Below, piece by piece: positions 23,193 to 31,346 of a stretch of 41,627 bases of DNA. Below the pieces are notes generated by a model. That model ran no database searches. It saw only the letters and a program-made list of their open reading frames with translations, and was not told where the DNA came from. Within the stretch, counting starts at the first letter, position 1; each line of letters starts with the position of its first letter. The stretch spans positions 1 to 41,627 of the IMG/VR virus record IMGVR_UViG_3300006871_000005. One strand, written 5' to 3'. The translations under genes were made by a program, and so were the position numbers. This stretch comes from a virus.

Positions 23193-25403
23193 TCAATCTC
23201 CCGTGTTCGTGAAGATCGGACGAGTAACACAACGACAATTGCAGACCTGGCCCACGTCGTCAATCGCTCCAGGGTACTCGCCGCGGCTGCCGTCGGGCAG
23301 TACGAAGTTCTCGCCGAGTGCGACGACCACGCCGTCCATGGCCTCATGGTCGGGGCGCACACGGTCGTCCTCCGCCGTCAGCCACTCGTGCTCTTCGATC
23401 CCGGCTTCCTTGTAGACGTCGAGCGAGCCGGCGTTGTAGAGCCCCCCCGTCTCCGTCCGGGCGATCCGCTCCGCCCAGGAACCGGCGAGGTCGTCGAAGT
23501 GCTCCCCGATCTGCCCGGCGAGCTCGCGGACGGTGAGGCCCTCGGTCGCCGCCTCCTCCACGAGATCCATGAGCGCCTGCCGCTGGGTCGCGGTGACTGC
23601 GTCCGTCGCCTCGTTGACCCACTGGCCGAGGAACTCCCGGGCCTTCGGGCCGTCCACGTTCACGACGTAGGACGCCGCCTTCTTCGCGCCGGATGCCACG
23701 ATCTCCGACGCATCCCGGACGCCCAGCTTGTAGGTCGCGCGCGCGGGTGCGCGGAACTCGGCGTTCGCCGAGCGATGGAGGCCCGCGGTGTAGTCGAGCG
23801 CGATGAGCGCGTGCCCTACGGCGTCCGAGCCCTTGGGCGCCGCAAGGTGCAGGAGCCGTAGCGCCTCGGTCTTCCCCGCGCGCGCCGCGCGCCGCGCCGC
23901 CGCCTCCCAGAGCCCGTGTAGCCGGAGGATCCGGGAGGACACCGTCCGGACGATCCGCGTTCGCTCGGCCTTCTCCTTCGGCGCGTTCTTCCCGATCCAC
24001 TCGCCGGGCACCGGCTCGATCGCGGCCAGCGCCATCTCGGGGTCCGGCGCACGCTCGAAGCCGACGCTATTCCCGCCCCCTCCGCCGCCCCCAGGGGCCG
24101 CGGGCGTGTCCCCAGGTGCCCCTGGTTCGGTCGTGGGCGCCACGGGCCGGAGGAACGGCGGGATGTCGCCCCAGGGCAAGGCCTGCCCATAGTCGCGCTT
24201 CTCACGGATCTCGTTGATCGTCTCGATCCCCCGGTCCACGTTCCCTTGGTCGATCGCCGCCGCCGCCCGCGTGTCCTCTTTCAGCGCCTCGATCCGCGAG
24301 TAGTCGAAGACCACCTTCACCCCAAAGATCGTGGTGAGGGGATGCGAGTTCAGGCGCTCGGACTTGATCTCGTTCTGGGGGATGACCGTGCCGCGGTAGA
24401 ACTGCTGGTCCTGCTGGCGGGCCGTCGCGTACGCCGCGTACTCCATCAGCCCGGTCTGCACCGGCGGCACCCCGAACACAGCGTGCACCTCCTCGCGGAG
24501 CATCCCCAGGAGCTTCGTGAACTCGGCCTCGCGCATGTTCATGCCGGCTTCCACGAAGTCGGCCGCCCCGATGAACAGCGTCGAGTGCCGCTTCCCCTGG
24601 CCGACGTGCGCGGAGTTCAGCTCGGCCTTCACCCGCGCCATCTGGGCGTCCGACATCATCCCGCCGGCCGGCGCCTTCACGATCCCCGAGATCCGCATGC
24701 CGTTCCGGAACATGTCCTCGTTCCAGCCGTAGGCCTCGTGCATCAGCCGGAGCGTGCGCTCAAGCTGCCGGAGCCGCGAGAGGCCGTAGAGCGGGTCGCG
24801 GATGTTCGGCTCGCGGAAGTGGATCACCTGGCCGACGTCGAGCGGCACGACCTTCCCGCTGGCGTTCGTGAACTCATAGCCCTCGATCGGGAAGGCCGAT
24901 GACGTCGAGGGGACGACGCGCATCTTGTCGGGCCGCGCGAACCAGATCTCCAGGTTCTGAACGTCGGACATGGATGTGAGCGACGGCGGGTTCCCGCTGC
25001 CGTCGTCGAGGATCCAGTACGCGTTTCCCGCGACGAGGATCGCGAGATCCGAGAGAATCCGAAGCTCCCAGCCGCTCATCGTGTCGTTCGGACGGTTGAG
25101 CCGCTGGATCAGCGGGTGCTCGAAGTCGATGTCCCCAGAGCCGCCCCGCGCGCCCCATGGCACCCCGGCCGCGCTCCGTGAGATCGCTCGCGTACACGCC
25201 TCCACCCACGAGAAGAGCCCCGTCGAGTTCACGAACGCCGCGAAGTCCTGCTCGACGGGCTCCGCGCCCTTGCCCGCGAACATGCGCGAGAGCATCAGCT
25301 CTTCGAGCATCGCCGACCAGATGGGGTTGTTCTTCGTGCGGAAGGAGTGCACGGCTTGACGCGCCGTGCGCACGGGATGCAGGAGGACGTCGGCTAGAGC
25401 CAT
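23193..25403 (-). CDS. Portal protein fused to Mu gpF-like domain, 736 aa
   Basis: Residues 1 to about 430 are a portal protein of HK97 type: WVEACTRAISRSAAGVPW, GNAYWILDDG, VIHFREPNIRDPLYGLSRL and FGVPPVQTGL are recognisable. A glycine-rich linker (GGGGGGGN) near residue 460 leads to a C-terminal Mu gpF-like head morphogenesis domain, ending in IARTETGG, then DDRVRPDHEAMDG and CNCRCVTRP. Fusions of these two are known in phages. The domain is thought to help early head assembly or be injected. The stop codon is UGA followed by C, in frame with the downstream protease. Confidence 0.9.
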   Translation of the reverse strand: MALADVLLHPVRTARQAVHSFRTKNNPIWSAMLEELMLSRMFAGKGAEPVEQDFAAFVNSTGLFSWVEACTRAISRSAAGVPWGARGGSGDIDFEHPLIQRLNRPNDTMSGWELRILSDLAILVAGNAYWILDDGSGNPPSLTSMSDVQNLEIWFARPDKMRVVPSTSSAFPIEGYEFTNASGKVVPLDVGQVIHFREPNIRDPLYGLSRLRQLERTLRLMHEAYGWNEDMFRNGMRISGIVKAPAGGMMSDAQMARVKAELNSAHVGQGKRHSTLFIGAADFVEAGMNMREAEFTKLLGMLREEVHAVFGVPPVQTGLMEYAAYATARQQDQQFYRGTVIPQNEIKSERLNSHPLTTIFGVKVVFDYSRIEALKEDTRAAAAIDQGNVDRGIETINEIREKRDYGQALPWGDIPPFLRPVAPTTEPGAPGDTPAAPGGGGGGGNSVGFERAPDPEMALAAIEPVPGEWIGKNAPKEKAERTRIVRTVSSRILRLHGLWEAAARRAARAGKTEALRLLHLAAPKGSDAVGHALIALDYTAGLHRSANAEFRAPARATYKLGVRDASEIVASGAKKAASYVVNVDGPKAREFLGQWVNEATDAVTATQRQALMDLVEEAATEGLTVRELAGQIGEHFDDLAGSWAERIARTETGGLYNAGSLDVYKEAGIEEHEWLTAEDDRVRPDHEAMDGVVVALGENFVLPDGSRGEYPGAIDDVGQVCNCRCVTRPIFTNTGD

Positions 25404-26932
25404 TCGATCGTCACCGCGCGGCGCGACGCTAGTGCCCAGCAGGCGAGCGCCAAGGCCATGACCGAGTCGGTCACAATCTGCTCGTCGTCCCAGCGATAGT
25501 CAAGCAACTCCCGCACGAGCTGCCCGATGTTCGGGATCCTGATCTCCCGGTGCTGGATCATCCGCTGCAGGTTCACGATCATCATCGTCTTGCTGTTCGG
25601 CGTGAAGATGAAGCCCGGAGGCGCGCCTTCCGCCTTCCGCCAGAGCGCGTTCGACGGGACGTCCAGGTGATCCGAGGTGACCCCGCCCACACCCGTCGCA
25701 TCGAAGATGACCGTGGACTGGAACTGATTGTGCCGCGCGAGCATGCGGGCTTCGACGACCGGCCAGGGAGCGTGCTGGAACCGCTCATAGGCGTAGAGCT
25801 GGTGGGGCAGCTTGCCCTTCCCCCCGCAGTCCGGACACGGCACGTAGACGCCCAGCGAACCGTCACCGCCCAGCACGTGGCCCTTCTCCTGGCAGCGCGG
25901 GCACGTGCCGCTCGCCTCGAGAGTGATCCCTACCGTGTGGTCGATCGACTTCGCGAGGTCCCAGCCGTCCACGAAGAAGAGCGAGGGATCGTAGGGGCGC
26001 TGCTGCGGCATGTCGTCGTCCACGATCGCCCAGATCTCTTCTGCGGTCCACGGCTGGTCGCCGAGGTCCACGAACTCGCACTCGGCCTCCTGGCGGTAGA
26101 GCCAGTCGGGCATGGACGCCTTCATCTGGGCGAGGTCCTCGGCGCTGTTCGCGGGGTTCGCCGCCGAGCCGAACTTGTGGACGGAAAACGTGGGGTCGTT
26201 GCTCGTCTGCTTCACGGCGAGGTCGCGGAAGAACTTCCCGGCCTGCTTCGCCGCGCCGATCGTCAGGCTCCGGCCGCCGCGGTCGAGGAGCGTCGGAAAG
26301 ATCGAGGACCAGAACGTCTTCTCGTTGAAGTTCTTGTGGCCCGCCTCATCCGACACGGCGAACCGGAGACCGAGCCCTTCGCCCGGCATCTCGCCGTCGA
26401 GCGAGTACGCCCAGAGCCGCGTACCCCAGATCGTTTCGAGGCGCGGGTTGGTCTTCGGGGGTTCGCCGCGCACGAGACGCGGGTAGGCGATCCAACGCCT
26501 AGGCCAGCCCTTTTGCCGCAGCAGCCGCGTCCAGTTCATGTCGAGAAGACGGCCGGTGAGATCCGAGGTGGGCGCGAACAGCGCGATGTCCTCGTAGTCC
26601 GCCGTCGCGTTCCACATCATCATCTCGACTTCGACTTCGCGCGCCCCCGACGTGGTGCCGCCCCCGCGCCGCCCCTTCACGAGGACGCGGTGCCTGTGCT
26701 CGTCTGCGTGGAGTGCGAGTTGAAGCTCGTGCGCGGGGCGCCCGTCGGCGGTGTACCCGGTCGCCTCAGTCCAGAGATTCAGAAGCTCCCGACGGATCGG
26801 CGCCAGCTTCGGATCCGTCGCCTTCATCCGCGGTAGCGTCTTCATCATGGCCGCCGCTTCCGCTTCCGAGACGTTTCGGAGCAGAGCCGTTAGCGCGGGC
26901 GCGGAGGAGCTGAACGAAGGGGCTATCGGCAT
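25394..26932 (-). CDS. Terminase large subunit, 512 aa
   Basis: This is the packaging motor. Walker A is unusual: K86 followed by GRRGGGTTSG (87-96), which lacks the normal lysine before Ser/Thr but has one at the start, like the deviant motif of lambda gpA. Walker B is FAVSDEA (191-197). The nuclease domain begins at FFVDGWD (319-325) with a later IFDATGVGG. A CPRC...CPDCGGKG insertion lies at residues 344-372. The start is uncertain: the ATG at 26932 overlaps the small subunit by 167 bases and lacks a strong site, so an internal Met is possible. Confidence 0.88.
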   Translation of the reverse strand: MPIAPSFSSSAPALTALLRNVSEAEAAAMMKTLPRMKATDPKLAPIRRELLNLWTEATGYTADGRPAHELQLALHADEHRHRVLVKGRRGGGTTSGAREVEVEMMMWNATADYEDIALFAPTSDLTGRLLDMNWTRLLRQKGWPRRWIAYPRLVRGEPPKTNPRLETIWGTRLWAYSLDGEMPGEGLGLRFAVSDEAGHKNFNEKTFWSSIFPTLLDRGGRSLTIGAAKQAGKFFRDLAVKQTSNDPTFSVHKFGSAANPANSAEDLAQMKASMPDWLYRQEAECEFVDLGDQPWTAEEIWAIVDDDMPQQRPYDPSLFFVDGWDLAKSIDHTVGITLEASGTCPRCQEKGHVLGGDGSLGVYVPCPDCGGKGKLPHQLYAYERFQHAPWPVVEARMLARHNQFQSTVIFDATGVGGVTSDHLDVPSNALWRKAEGAPPGFIFTPNSKTMMIVNLQRMIQHREIRIPNIGQLVRELLDYRWDDEQIVTDSVMALALACWALASRRAVTIEWL

Positions 26933-27323
26933 CGCTGGTCGTCAGGTTGACGTTCACGTTCTTGCCGAGGTCGTAGACGTCGCAGATGTCGCGGAGGACG
27001 GATGCGGCCGTGCGGATCGCTTCGAGCTTTATCTCCGGGTCGTACGCTTCCTCCACTTCGCGAAGCGCCTTCCAGTAGAGCCGCTCGAAGCGGCCGGCGA
27101 CGGTGCGACGAATGAGCAGGAGCCGCGGGAGTTCGAGGACCGCGAGAAGCTCGGTGATCGCCTTCATGTCCTTGTAGATCATGCGCGGCGTGATCTTGAA
27201 CTTCGCCGCGATGTCGTTGACGGGGATCCCCTCCTCCTCCCGCATGCGGTAGACCTCGCACCGCCGCAGGATCGTGCTCTCGTTCCATTTCGCCTCTCGG
27301 ATGAGCTGGATCGCGTCGTCCAC
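26766..27323 (-). CDS. Terminase small subunit, 185 aa
   Basis: A helix-turn-helix region (VNDIAAKFKITPRMIYKDM, residues 35-53) would recognise viral DNA. The central part is helical (RRTVAGRFERLYWKALREVEEAY), and the C-terminus is acidic and glycine/serine-rich (GSGSGGHDEDATADEGDG), which probably contacts the large subunit. Its position directly before the large subunit supports the call. The GTG at 27323 has only a weak GGGGA site. The last part is encoded in the region shared with the large subunit in another frame. Confidence 0.82.
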   Translation of the reverse strand: MDDAIQLIREAKWNESTILRRCEVYRMREEEGIPVNDIAAKFKITPRMIYKDMKAITELLAVLELPRLLLIRRTVAGRFERLYWKALREVEEAYDPEIKLEAIRTAASVLRDICDVYDLGKNVNVNLTTSDADSPFVQLLRARANGSAPKRLGSGSGGHDEDATADEGDGSEAGADPSGASESLD

Positions 27324-27421
27324 GGATCACGAATCCCCGCCGGGGCCGTTCGGTCGTTGCAAGGCGGAGCAGGCCCCCGCGGCGTTACCGCGCACGGCGA
27401 CCTCGCACCCCGGCGATGGAC

Positions 27422-27556
27422 TCACTTGGACAGCTTCCCGGTCTGCCGCAGCACCCACTTCGCAATCCAGATCGCCGCGACGATCACGACGATCAGCACG
27501 AGGAGTTGCGTGAGCGGGAAGTCGATCACGGAGTTGAAGAGCCCGCGAAGCGTCAT
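27422..27556 (-). CDS. 44-aa single-pass membrane protein
   Basis: An ATG at 27556 overlaps the TGA of the preceding 33-aa gene (ATGA). The peptide has a polar start (MTLRGLFNSVIDFP), one hydrophobic helix (QLLVLIVVIVAAIWIAKWV) and a basic tail (LRQTGKLSK), which follows the positive-inside rule for a cytoplasmic C-terminus. The size is below normal gene-calling limits. It lies between a large exported protein and the terminase genes. The role is unknown. Confidence 0.65.
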   Translation of the reverse strand: MTLRGLFNSVIDFPLTQLLVLIVVIVAAIWIAKWVLRQTGKLSK

Positions 27557-27654
27557 GGCGCCACCTGCTGCGCTGCGACGTGCACGAGGACCCACGCGGC
27601 GACGAGTGCGGCGGCGACCGCCAGCCCCATCACGATCAGAAGGCGCGCCCTCAT
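27553..27654 (-). CDS. 33-aa single-pass membrane peptide
   Basis: An ATG at 27654 overlaps the stop of the large exported protein (ATGA), and its own stop overlaps the next ATG. The sequence is MRARLLIVMGLAVAAALV followed by AAWVLVHVAAQQVAP, one hydrophobic helix after two arginines, resembling either a signal anchor or a free membrane peptide. Two four-base overlaps in a row argue for real translation. Confidence 0.6.
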   Translation of the reverse strand: MRARLLIVMGLAVAAALVAAWVLVHVAAQQVAP

Positions 27655-29549
27655 GGTGCTTCTCCAGCTACACCGACGCGGAAGACGTGGACGACCGGCG
27701 ACGGATCGTAGTTCCCGCCACCCGTGCGTCCACCGCTCCCGCTGTTCCCGTCGTTGTCGCAGTTCGGCTGCGCGACGTACAGGAGATGGTTCGTCGAATC
27801 GTAGCAGACGCCGCCGACGGGGCGGTTGCAGTCATTCGTCCGCGCGAGGTTGTTAGGGTTCTTGTACGGAAGGAAGAACTGGTCCAGCACGAGATACGAG
27901 ATCGGCTCCGCCTCGTACGGCTGCATGTGGCCCTGCGCCATCGCCGTCATGTCGTTCACGGAGTAGATGTAGAGCCGGTTCTCGTACGCGAGGAGCGGGT
28001 CGTCCGTGTTGTACCGCCCGCAGACGAAGGCGTTCGAGTTCGCATCCTGATGGCAAACGCCCGGATCACTACCGAGGCACGTCTGGTCGGGGCTTCCCGG
28101 CTCGAAGTAGTGCGCGATGTACTTGCACTTGTGGCAGACGTAGAAGAGCCCGGCAACCTGCCCCGTATCCACCCACACGCCTTGCTGCCATAGGTCGCAA
28201 TCGTTCAGCGTGTCGGATGCGGCGGGCGGGACGAGATGCGGGGCCACACGGTGGCCGTTCGTGTAATACATGATGGGCACGAATTGCGCCTCGGTCGCGG
28301 TCGCGGCGGTCGTGTCGGGGAACACGTAGACGCCAAAGCTCGGACCATTGCCCGCTCCCTGGCGGCCATAGTCGTCGATCGCCACGTCGCAGGCACCCGA
28401 GTAGCCGCCCTCGCGCGCGCCTGAGCCCACCGCCAGGAACTTCGGCGAAGTGATCCCCGTGAACCGGCTGACCCAAGACGTCGTCGGGCGGCCCATCGAA
28501 TACGCGCACCACTTCCGGTAGTACCAGACGGAGTGCCGACTCGGGTTGTGCGGCCCAAGGTGGAAGGCGCCGTGATCGTTCCCGCTCTTCCGCGTGTAGG
28601 CCACGAGCGGGTCCACCTCGCCGTCCGTCACGCCGTAGTAGTCCCACCGCTGCGACCAGATCGTATGCGCGGAGTCCGCCGCCGTCCCGTCGGACTTCAA
28701 CTCGTCAGCCCACAGCGCGTTGATGCGCGCGGTCCCCGTGGTGTAGCCGCCTCCCCAGTTGGACACGTTGAAGTAGTCCCACGCGATGTGCTTACACGGC
28801 CGGACGATGGACGCCATGTTCAGGTGCGAGAGCGTCCCGTCGTAGAGGAGCGGCGCGGGAATGGACATCGCGCAGGCCATGCCGCCGGCGTGCACAGCCT
28901 TCTGCGTGCGGTCATCGGAGGAATCGTAGGGCGCGGTCGGCGTCTGCCCCTGATTGGACCACGTCGAACACCAGAGGACGCCTGGGAAGCCGTCGGCGGT
29001 CGCGTCGCCCCAAGACCCATAGGCCATCGAGGACGGCGCGCCGTAAGTGAACAGGTCCGCGTAGCTCTTCGTCGGGTGGCGGCCGTCGGCGCCCAGGCGG
29101 AAGCAGCCGAGGTACTGGAGGTCCGCTGGCGTCGCGTCCCGCGGGCCGTTCGAGATCATCGTGATCTGGATCAGCCGCGAATAGACCTCATCGACTTGGG
29201 CGTCCGTCGTGTAGGCCATCACGTAGAAGCTCGTCCCGACGTGCGCGGTGTCCGGAGCGGTCCAAGTGAAGCCGTAGGACGTGCCGGGCGTCGCAGTGAT
29301 CCCTGAGCCCGGGACCGAGATGTGCCGCGTCGTGTCGGCCACGGAGAGGCCGTAGGGCGCGTTCGACGTGTCCGCCGTGAAGCTCACCACGAGCTGCAGC
29401 GCGCCGAGCAGGGGCACGTAGACGTGGGACGAGTTCGGATTCGAGATCGTGACCGCCACCACGCCCTGGGTGGCGCTCGAGCGGCCGGCGAACAGGAGAA
29501 CGGCGGCGAGGACCGCCAGCGCGCAATGCGAGAACCTACGGGGAAACAT
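27651..29549 (-). CDS. Large exported protein, 632 aa
   Basis: A signal peptide (MFPRRFSHCALAVLAAVLLF, then AGRSSA with a predicted cut before TQG) leads a big beta-rich, cysteine-containing protein. The first 130 residues look like an immunoglobulin-like or fibronectin-like module (VTISNPNSSHVYVP, SYGFTWTAPDTAHVG). The rest has many W, Y and G residues and repeated blade-like strands (LQYLGCFRLGADG, VLDQFFLPY), suggesting a beta-propeller or receptor-like fold. The ATG at 29549 has GGAGGT upstream. It is translationally coupled to two membrane peptides. A cell-surface role is inferred. Confidence 0.55.
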   Translation of the reverse strand: MFPRRFSHCALAVLAAVLLFAGRSSATQGVVAVTISNPNSSHVYVPLLGALQLVVSFTADTSNAPYGLSVADTTRHISVPGSGITATPGTSYGFTWTAPDTAHVGTSFYVMAYTTDAQVDEVYSRLIQITMISNGPRDATPADLQYLGCFRLGADGRHPTKSYADLFTYGAPSSMAYGSWGDATADGFPGVLWCSTWSNQGQTPTAPYDSSDDRTQKAVHAGGMACAMSIPAPLLYDGTLSHLNMASIVRPCKHIAWDYFNVSNWGGGYTTGTARINALWADELKSDGTAADSAHTIWSQRWDYYGVTDGEVDPLVAYTRKSGNDHGAFHLGPHNPSRHSVWYYRKWCAYSMGRPTTSWVSRFTGITSPKFLAVGSGAREGGYSGACDVAIDDYGRQGAGNGPSFGVYVFPDTTAATATEAQFVPIMYYTNGHRVAPHLVPPAASDTLNDCDLWQQGVWVDTGQVAGLFYVCHKCKYIAHYFEPGSPDQTCLGSDPGVCHQDANSNAFVCGRYNTDDPLLAYENRLYIYSVNDMTAMAQGHMQPYEAEPISYLVLDQFFLPYKNPNNLARTNDCNRPVGGVCYDSTNHLLYVAQPNCDNDGNSGSGGRTGGGNYDPSPVVHVFRVGVAGEAP

Positions 29550-29573
29550 CCGCCCTACCTCCCGCGCCCGCAC

Positions 29574-29684
29574 CTATGCCGCACGGACCGTCATCCGCGC
29601 GCCGAGTCCTCCGCGGCCGACGCGCCATCGGACGATGTCGCCGCCTTCCCGCGTTTCAACGAACGTACCGTACTCCGAGAGCTT
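29574..29684 (-). pseudogene. 3' part of a phage gene split by the mobile element
   Basis: Joined to 31364-31483 by removing one target copy and the element, this gives one open frame of 76 codons plus stop with no frameshift. Its C-terminal part reads KLSEYGTFVETREGG and ends MTVRAA before TAG. The composition (GC-rich third positions, aromatic residues) is that of a coding gene. It is now separated from its own start, so it is probably inactive. Confidence 0.7.
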
Positions 29685-29710
29685 GAACAATCGGGTAGTG
29701 TCCTAGTTTG
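29685..29710. repeat. Target duplication and left inverted repeat of the mobile element
   Basis: GAACAATCG (29685-29693) is one copy of the 9-bp target duplication. GGTAGTGTCCTAGTTTG (29694-29710) is the left terminal inverted repeat, matching 16 of 17 bases to the reverse complement of the right end. The stop codon of the PIN gene (TAG, 29703-29705) lies within the repeat. Confidence 0.9.
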
Positions 29711-30320
29711 ATTCGGCAGGCGACTCTGGAGGAGGCGTCGTCGGTATGGCAGTCGAATCCGGAGGGGCGCCACTCATTGGAGGAGTCGCCGATGGCTTCT
29801 CGAAATCATCCGGATGCGGACCGAGGCGAGTTGGCTCAAACCCTTGGCCGGCCATAGGGACCTGGGCGTTCTCTTCCGACATTCTCGCCGGCTGTTTGAC
29901 CGAAATCAGATGATCAATGGCCGCAAAATCCCTGTCCCAAACGTGCATAACGTCGAGTCGATGAACGATTGCGGTAGCAGCATGAACGGCATCGGCGGGC
30001 TTAAGCCCGAAATCACGAGACAGCTCAACGGCCCGGAGCGCGACCTTCTGATCTACGTCGATCTTCACGAGCCATTGCTTGCGGAACAGCGCCTCAACTG
30101 CCGCGATTTCCTTCGGCGCAAGTTTACGGCCGGTGGGAAGACTAGACCGCTTCGGCCCCACGGTCTCTGCGATCGACCACACGGACGTGTGGAGCATGAT
30201 CTCTCCTGACTGAGCATGCTTCAGAATGTCCTCGCAAATTTCGCGTCGGCTCGACTCGGCGCGATTGAGAAAACAGATGAAGCATCCCGTATCCCAATAG
30301 ATCCTGGGTGGACTACTCAT
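29703..30320 (-). CDS. PIN-domain ribonuclease, probable toxin, 205 aa
   Basis: The conserved acidic residues of PIN nucleases are all visible: D10 in YWDTGCF, E52 in SIAETV, D110 in LKPADAVH and D129 in VWDRDF. The domain ends near residue 140, after which a proline-rich tail (TPPMSGAPPDS, TPPPESPAE) runs into the inverted repeat, which supplies the stop. VapC-like toxins of this kind cleave tRNA or other RNA. The preceding gene overlaps by eight bases, as in antitoxin-toxin pairs. Lower GC than the phage indicates a foreign source. Confidence 0.85.
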   Translation of the reverse strand: MSSPPRIYWDTGCFICFLNRAESSRREICEDILKHAQSGEIMLHTSVWSIAETVGPKRSSLPTGRKLAPKEIAAVEALFRKQWLVKIDVDQKVALRAVELSRDFGLKPADAVHAATAIVHRLDVMHVWDRDFAAIDHLISVKQPARMSEENAQVPMAGQGFEPTRLGPHPDDFEKPSATPPMSGAPPDSTAIPTTPPPESPAESN

Positions 30321-31107
30321 TGCGGAGATCGTCCAGGTACTCGCCGAGCGTCATCCCGCCCGTGAAGTCTTCGATGGCTCCAGAAATCTCTTCGAGCGGC
30401 ATGTCGGGAGCATCGCCGATCTTCTCCATCTCATTCACCGACACGGAGACTGGATGGCCTAGCGCATTGGACTTAACCATGCCGGTGACGACGACCTTAC
30501 TCTCAAGCGATTCCTTTACGCTCTCAATGATAGCCCGCTGAAAGCGGCACGTGACCGGCTTGCCGGTCATTTCGCTCCAAACTCTGAACTCGTGGCCCTT
30601 GTGCACGCTGATAGCTTCTAGAGTGCCCGTCACGGAACCAAGAGACTCGAACGTCGGCCCCTGAATCGTCTCAATGTTGTGGAGAGTGGCAACGTTAAAA
30701 TGGGCCTCATCACCATTCAACATCACGCGGATCTCCTCGAACTTGTCGCTTGCTCGCATCTTGGCGAGGTAGGCCGCTCGATCGAGCACTTTGTCAGAGT
30801 AGACCTTGGGTCGGTCTGCTGCCACCGTGAGATCGCGAAGGCCAGAGACGCAGGTTCGCATTATGTCAGCGGAATAATCGACCGGAGCCCGACGGCGTTT
30901 GGGAGCCGCTTGGAATCCGATCGTTACGGGACTTCCCTTGGAGATAGAGACAATCTCCCAGGTAACGCTGCCATTGGGGTTATTCGATACCGAAGCGTCA
31001 ATCTCGCGGAGCAGTTTGACGAATCCACGAACCGCTACGATGAAAGGGCCCGGTCGCAGTACGCGATTACGGCCCTCTAGGACTAGATAGAGCGGGTCAG
31101 ACCTCAT
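30313..31107 (-). CDS. Unrecognised partner of the PIN protein, 264 aa
   Basis: The ATG at 31107 has GGGGGA seven bases upstream and is preferred to the TTG at 31122. The protein contains repeated beta segments (SVTWEIVSISKGSPVTIGF and TGTLEAISVHKGHEFRVW, then VVVTGMVKSNALGHPVSVSV) that suggest two related barrel-like domains. It ends with a short charged helix (MTLGEYLDDLRNE) like the C-terminal inhibitor helix of many antitoxins. The eight-base overlap with the PIN gene and its upstream position fit an antitoxin. It is far larger than usual VapB-type antitoxins, so this is either a new partner type or an accessory protein. Confidence 0.6.
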   Translation of the reverse strand: MRSDPLYLVLEGRNRVLRPGPFIVAVRGFVKLLREIDASVSNNPNGSVTWEIVSISKGSPVTIGFQAAPKRRRAPVDYSADIMRTCVSGLRDLTVAADRPKVYSDKVLDRAAYLAKMRASDKFEEIRVMLNGDEAHFNVATLHNIETIQGPTFESLGSVTGTLEAISVHKGHEFRVWSEMTGKPVTCRFQRAIIESVKESLESKVVVTGMVKSNALGHPVSVSVNEMEKIGDAPDMPLEEISGAIEDFTGGMTLGEYLDDLRNE

Positions 31108-31144
31108 CGATCGATCCCCCAACCATCCCTGATGGATGCGGGCC

Positions 31145-31342
31145 TCATTTGGAGGAAGGTCCTGTACCCCTAGTCCTTATTCGCGCGACTTCTCTACGCG
31201 CTTCACGGATTAGTCTATCTCTGATCCAGTCAGAGAGCGATACCCCCGCTAGCGACGCTGCTTCCCGGATGAGACCATCGTGCTCCGATAGGAACCGAAC
31301 TCGGATGGAAGCCTCGTGACGCCGCTTTTCGCGTGAAGCCAT
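31145..31342 (-). CDS. Ribbon-helix-helix-like small protein, 65 aa
   Basis: After a basic start (MASREKRRHEASIRVRF), the region SEHDGLIREAASLAG followed by VSLSDWIRDRLIREAR fits the beta-helix-helix pattern of Arc/MetJ-like DNA-binding proteins, which often act as antitoxins or autoregulators. The ATG at 31342 is only four bases from the right inverted repeat and has no ribosome-binding site, so the message may be leaderless with the promoter in or outside the repeat. It could regulate the PIN operon by binding the element end. Confidence 0.6.
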   Translation of the reverse strand: MASREKRRHEASIRVRFLSEHDGLIREAASLAGVSLSDWIRDRLIREARREVARIRTRGTGPSSK

Positions 31343-31346
31343 AGCG

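Noticed and set aside
25550-26836. Plus-strand open frame opposite the terminase gene
   Set aside because: It is antisense to a clear terminase and has arginine-rich, low-complexity composition.
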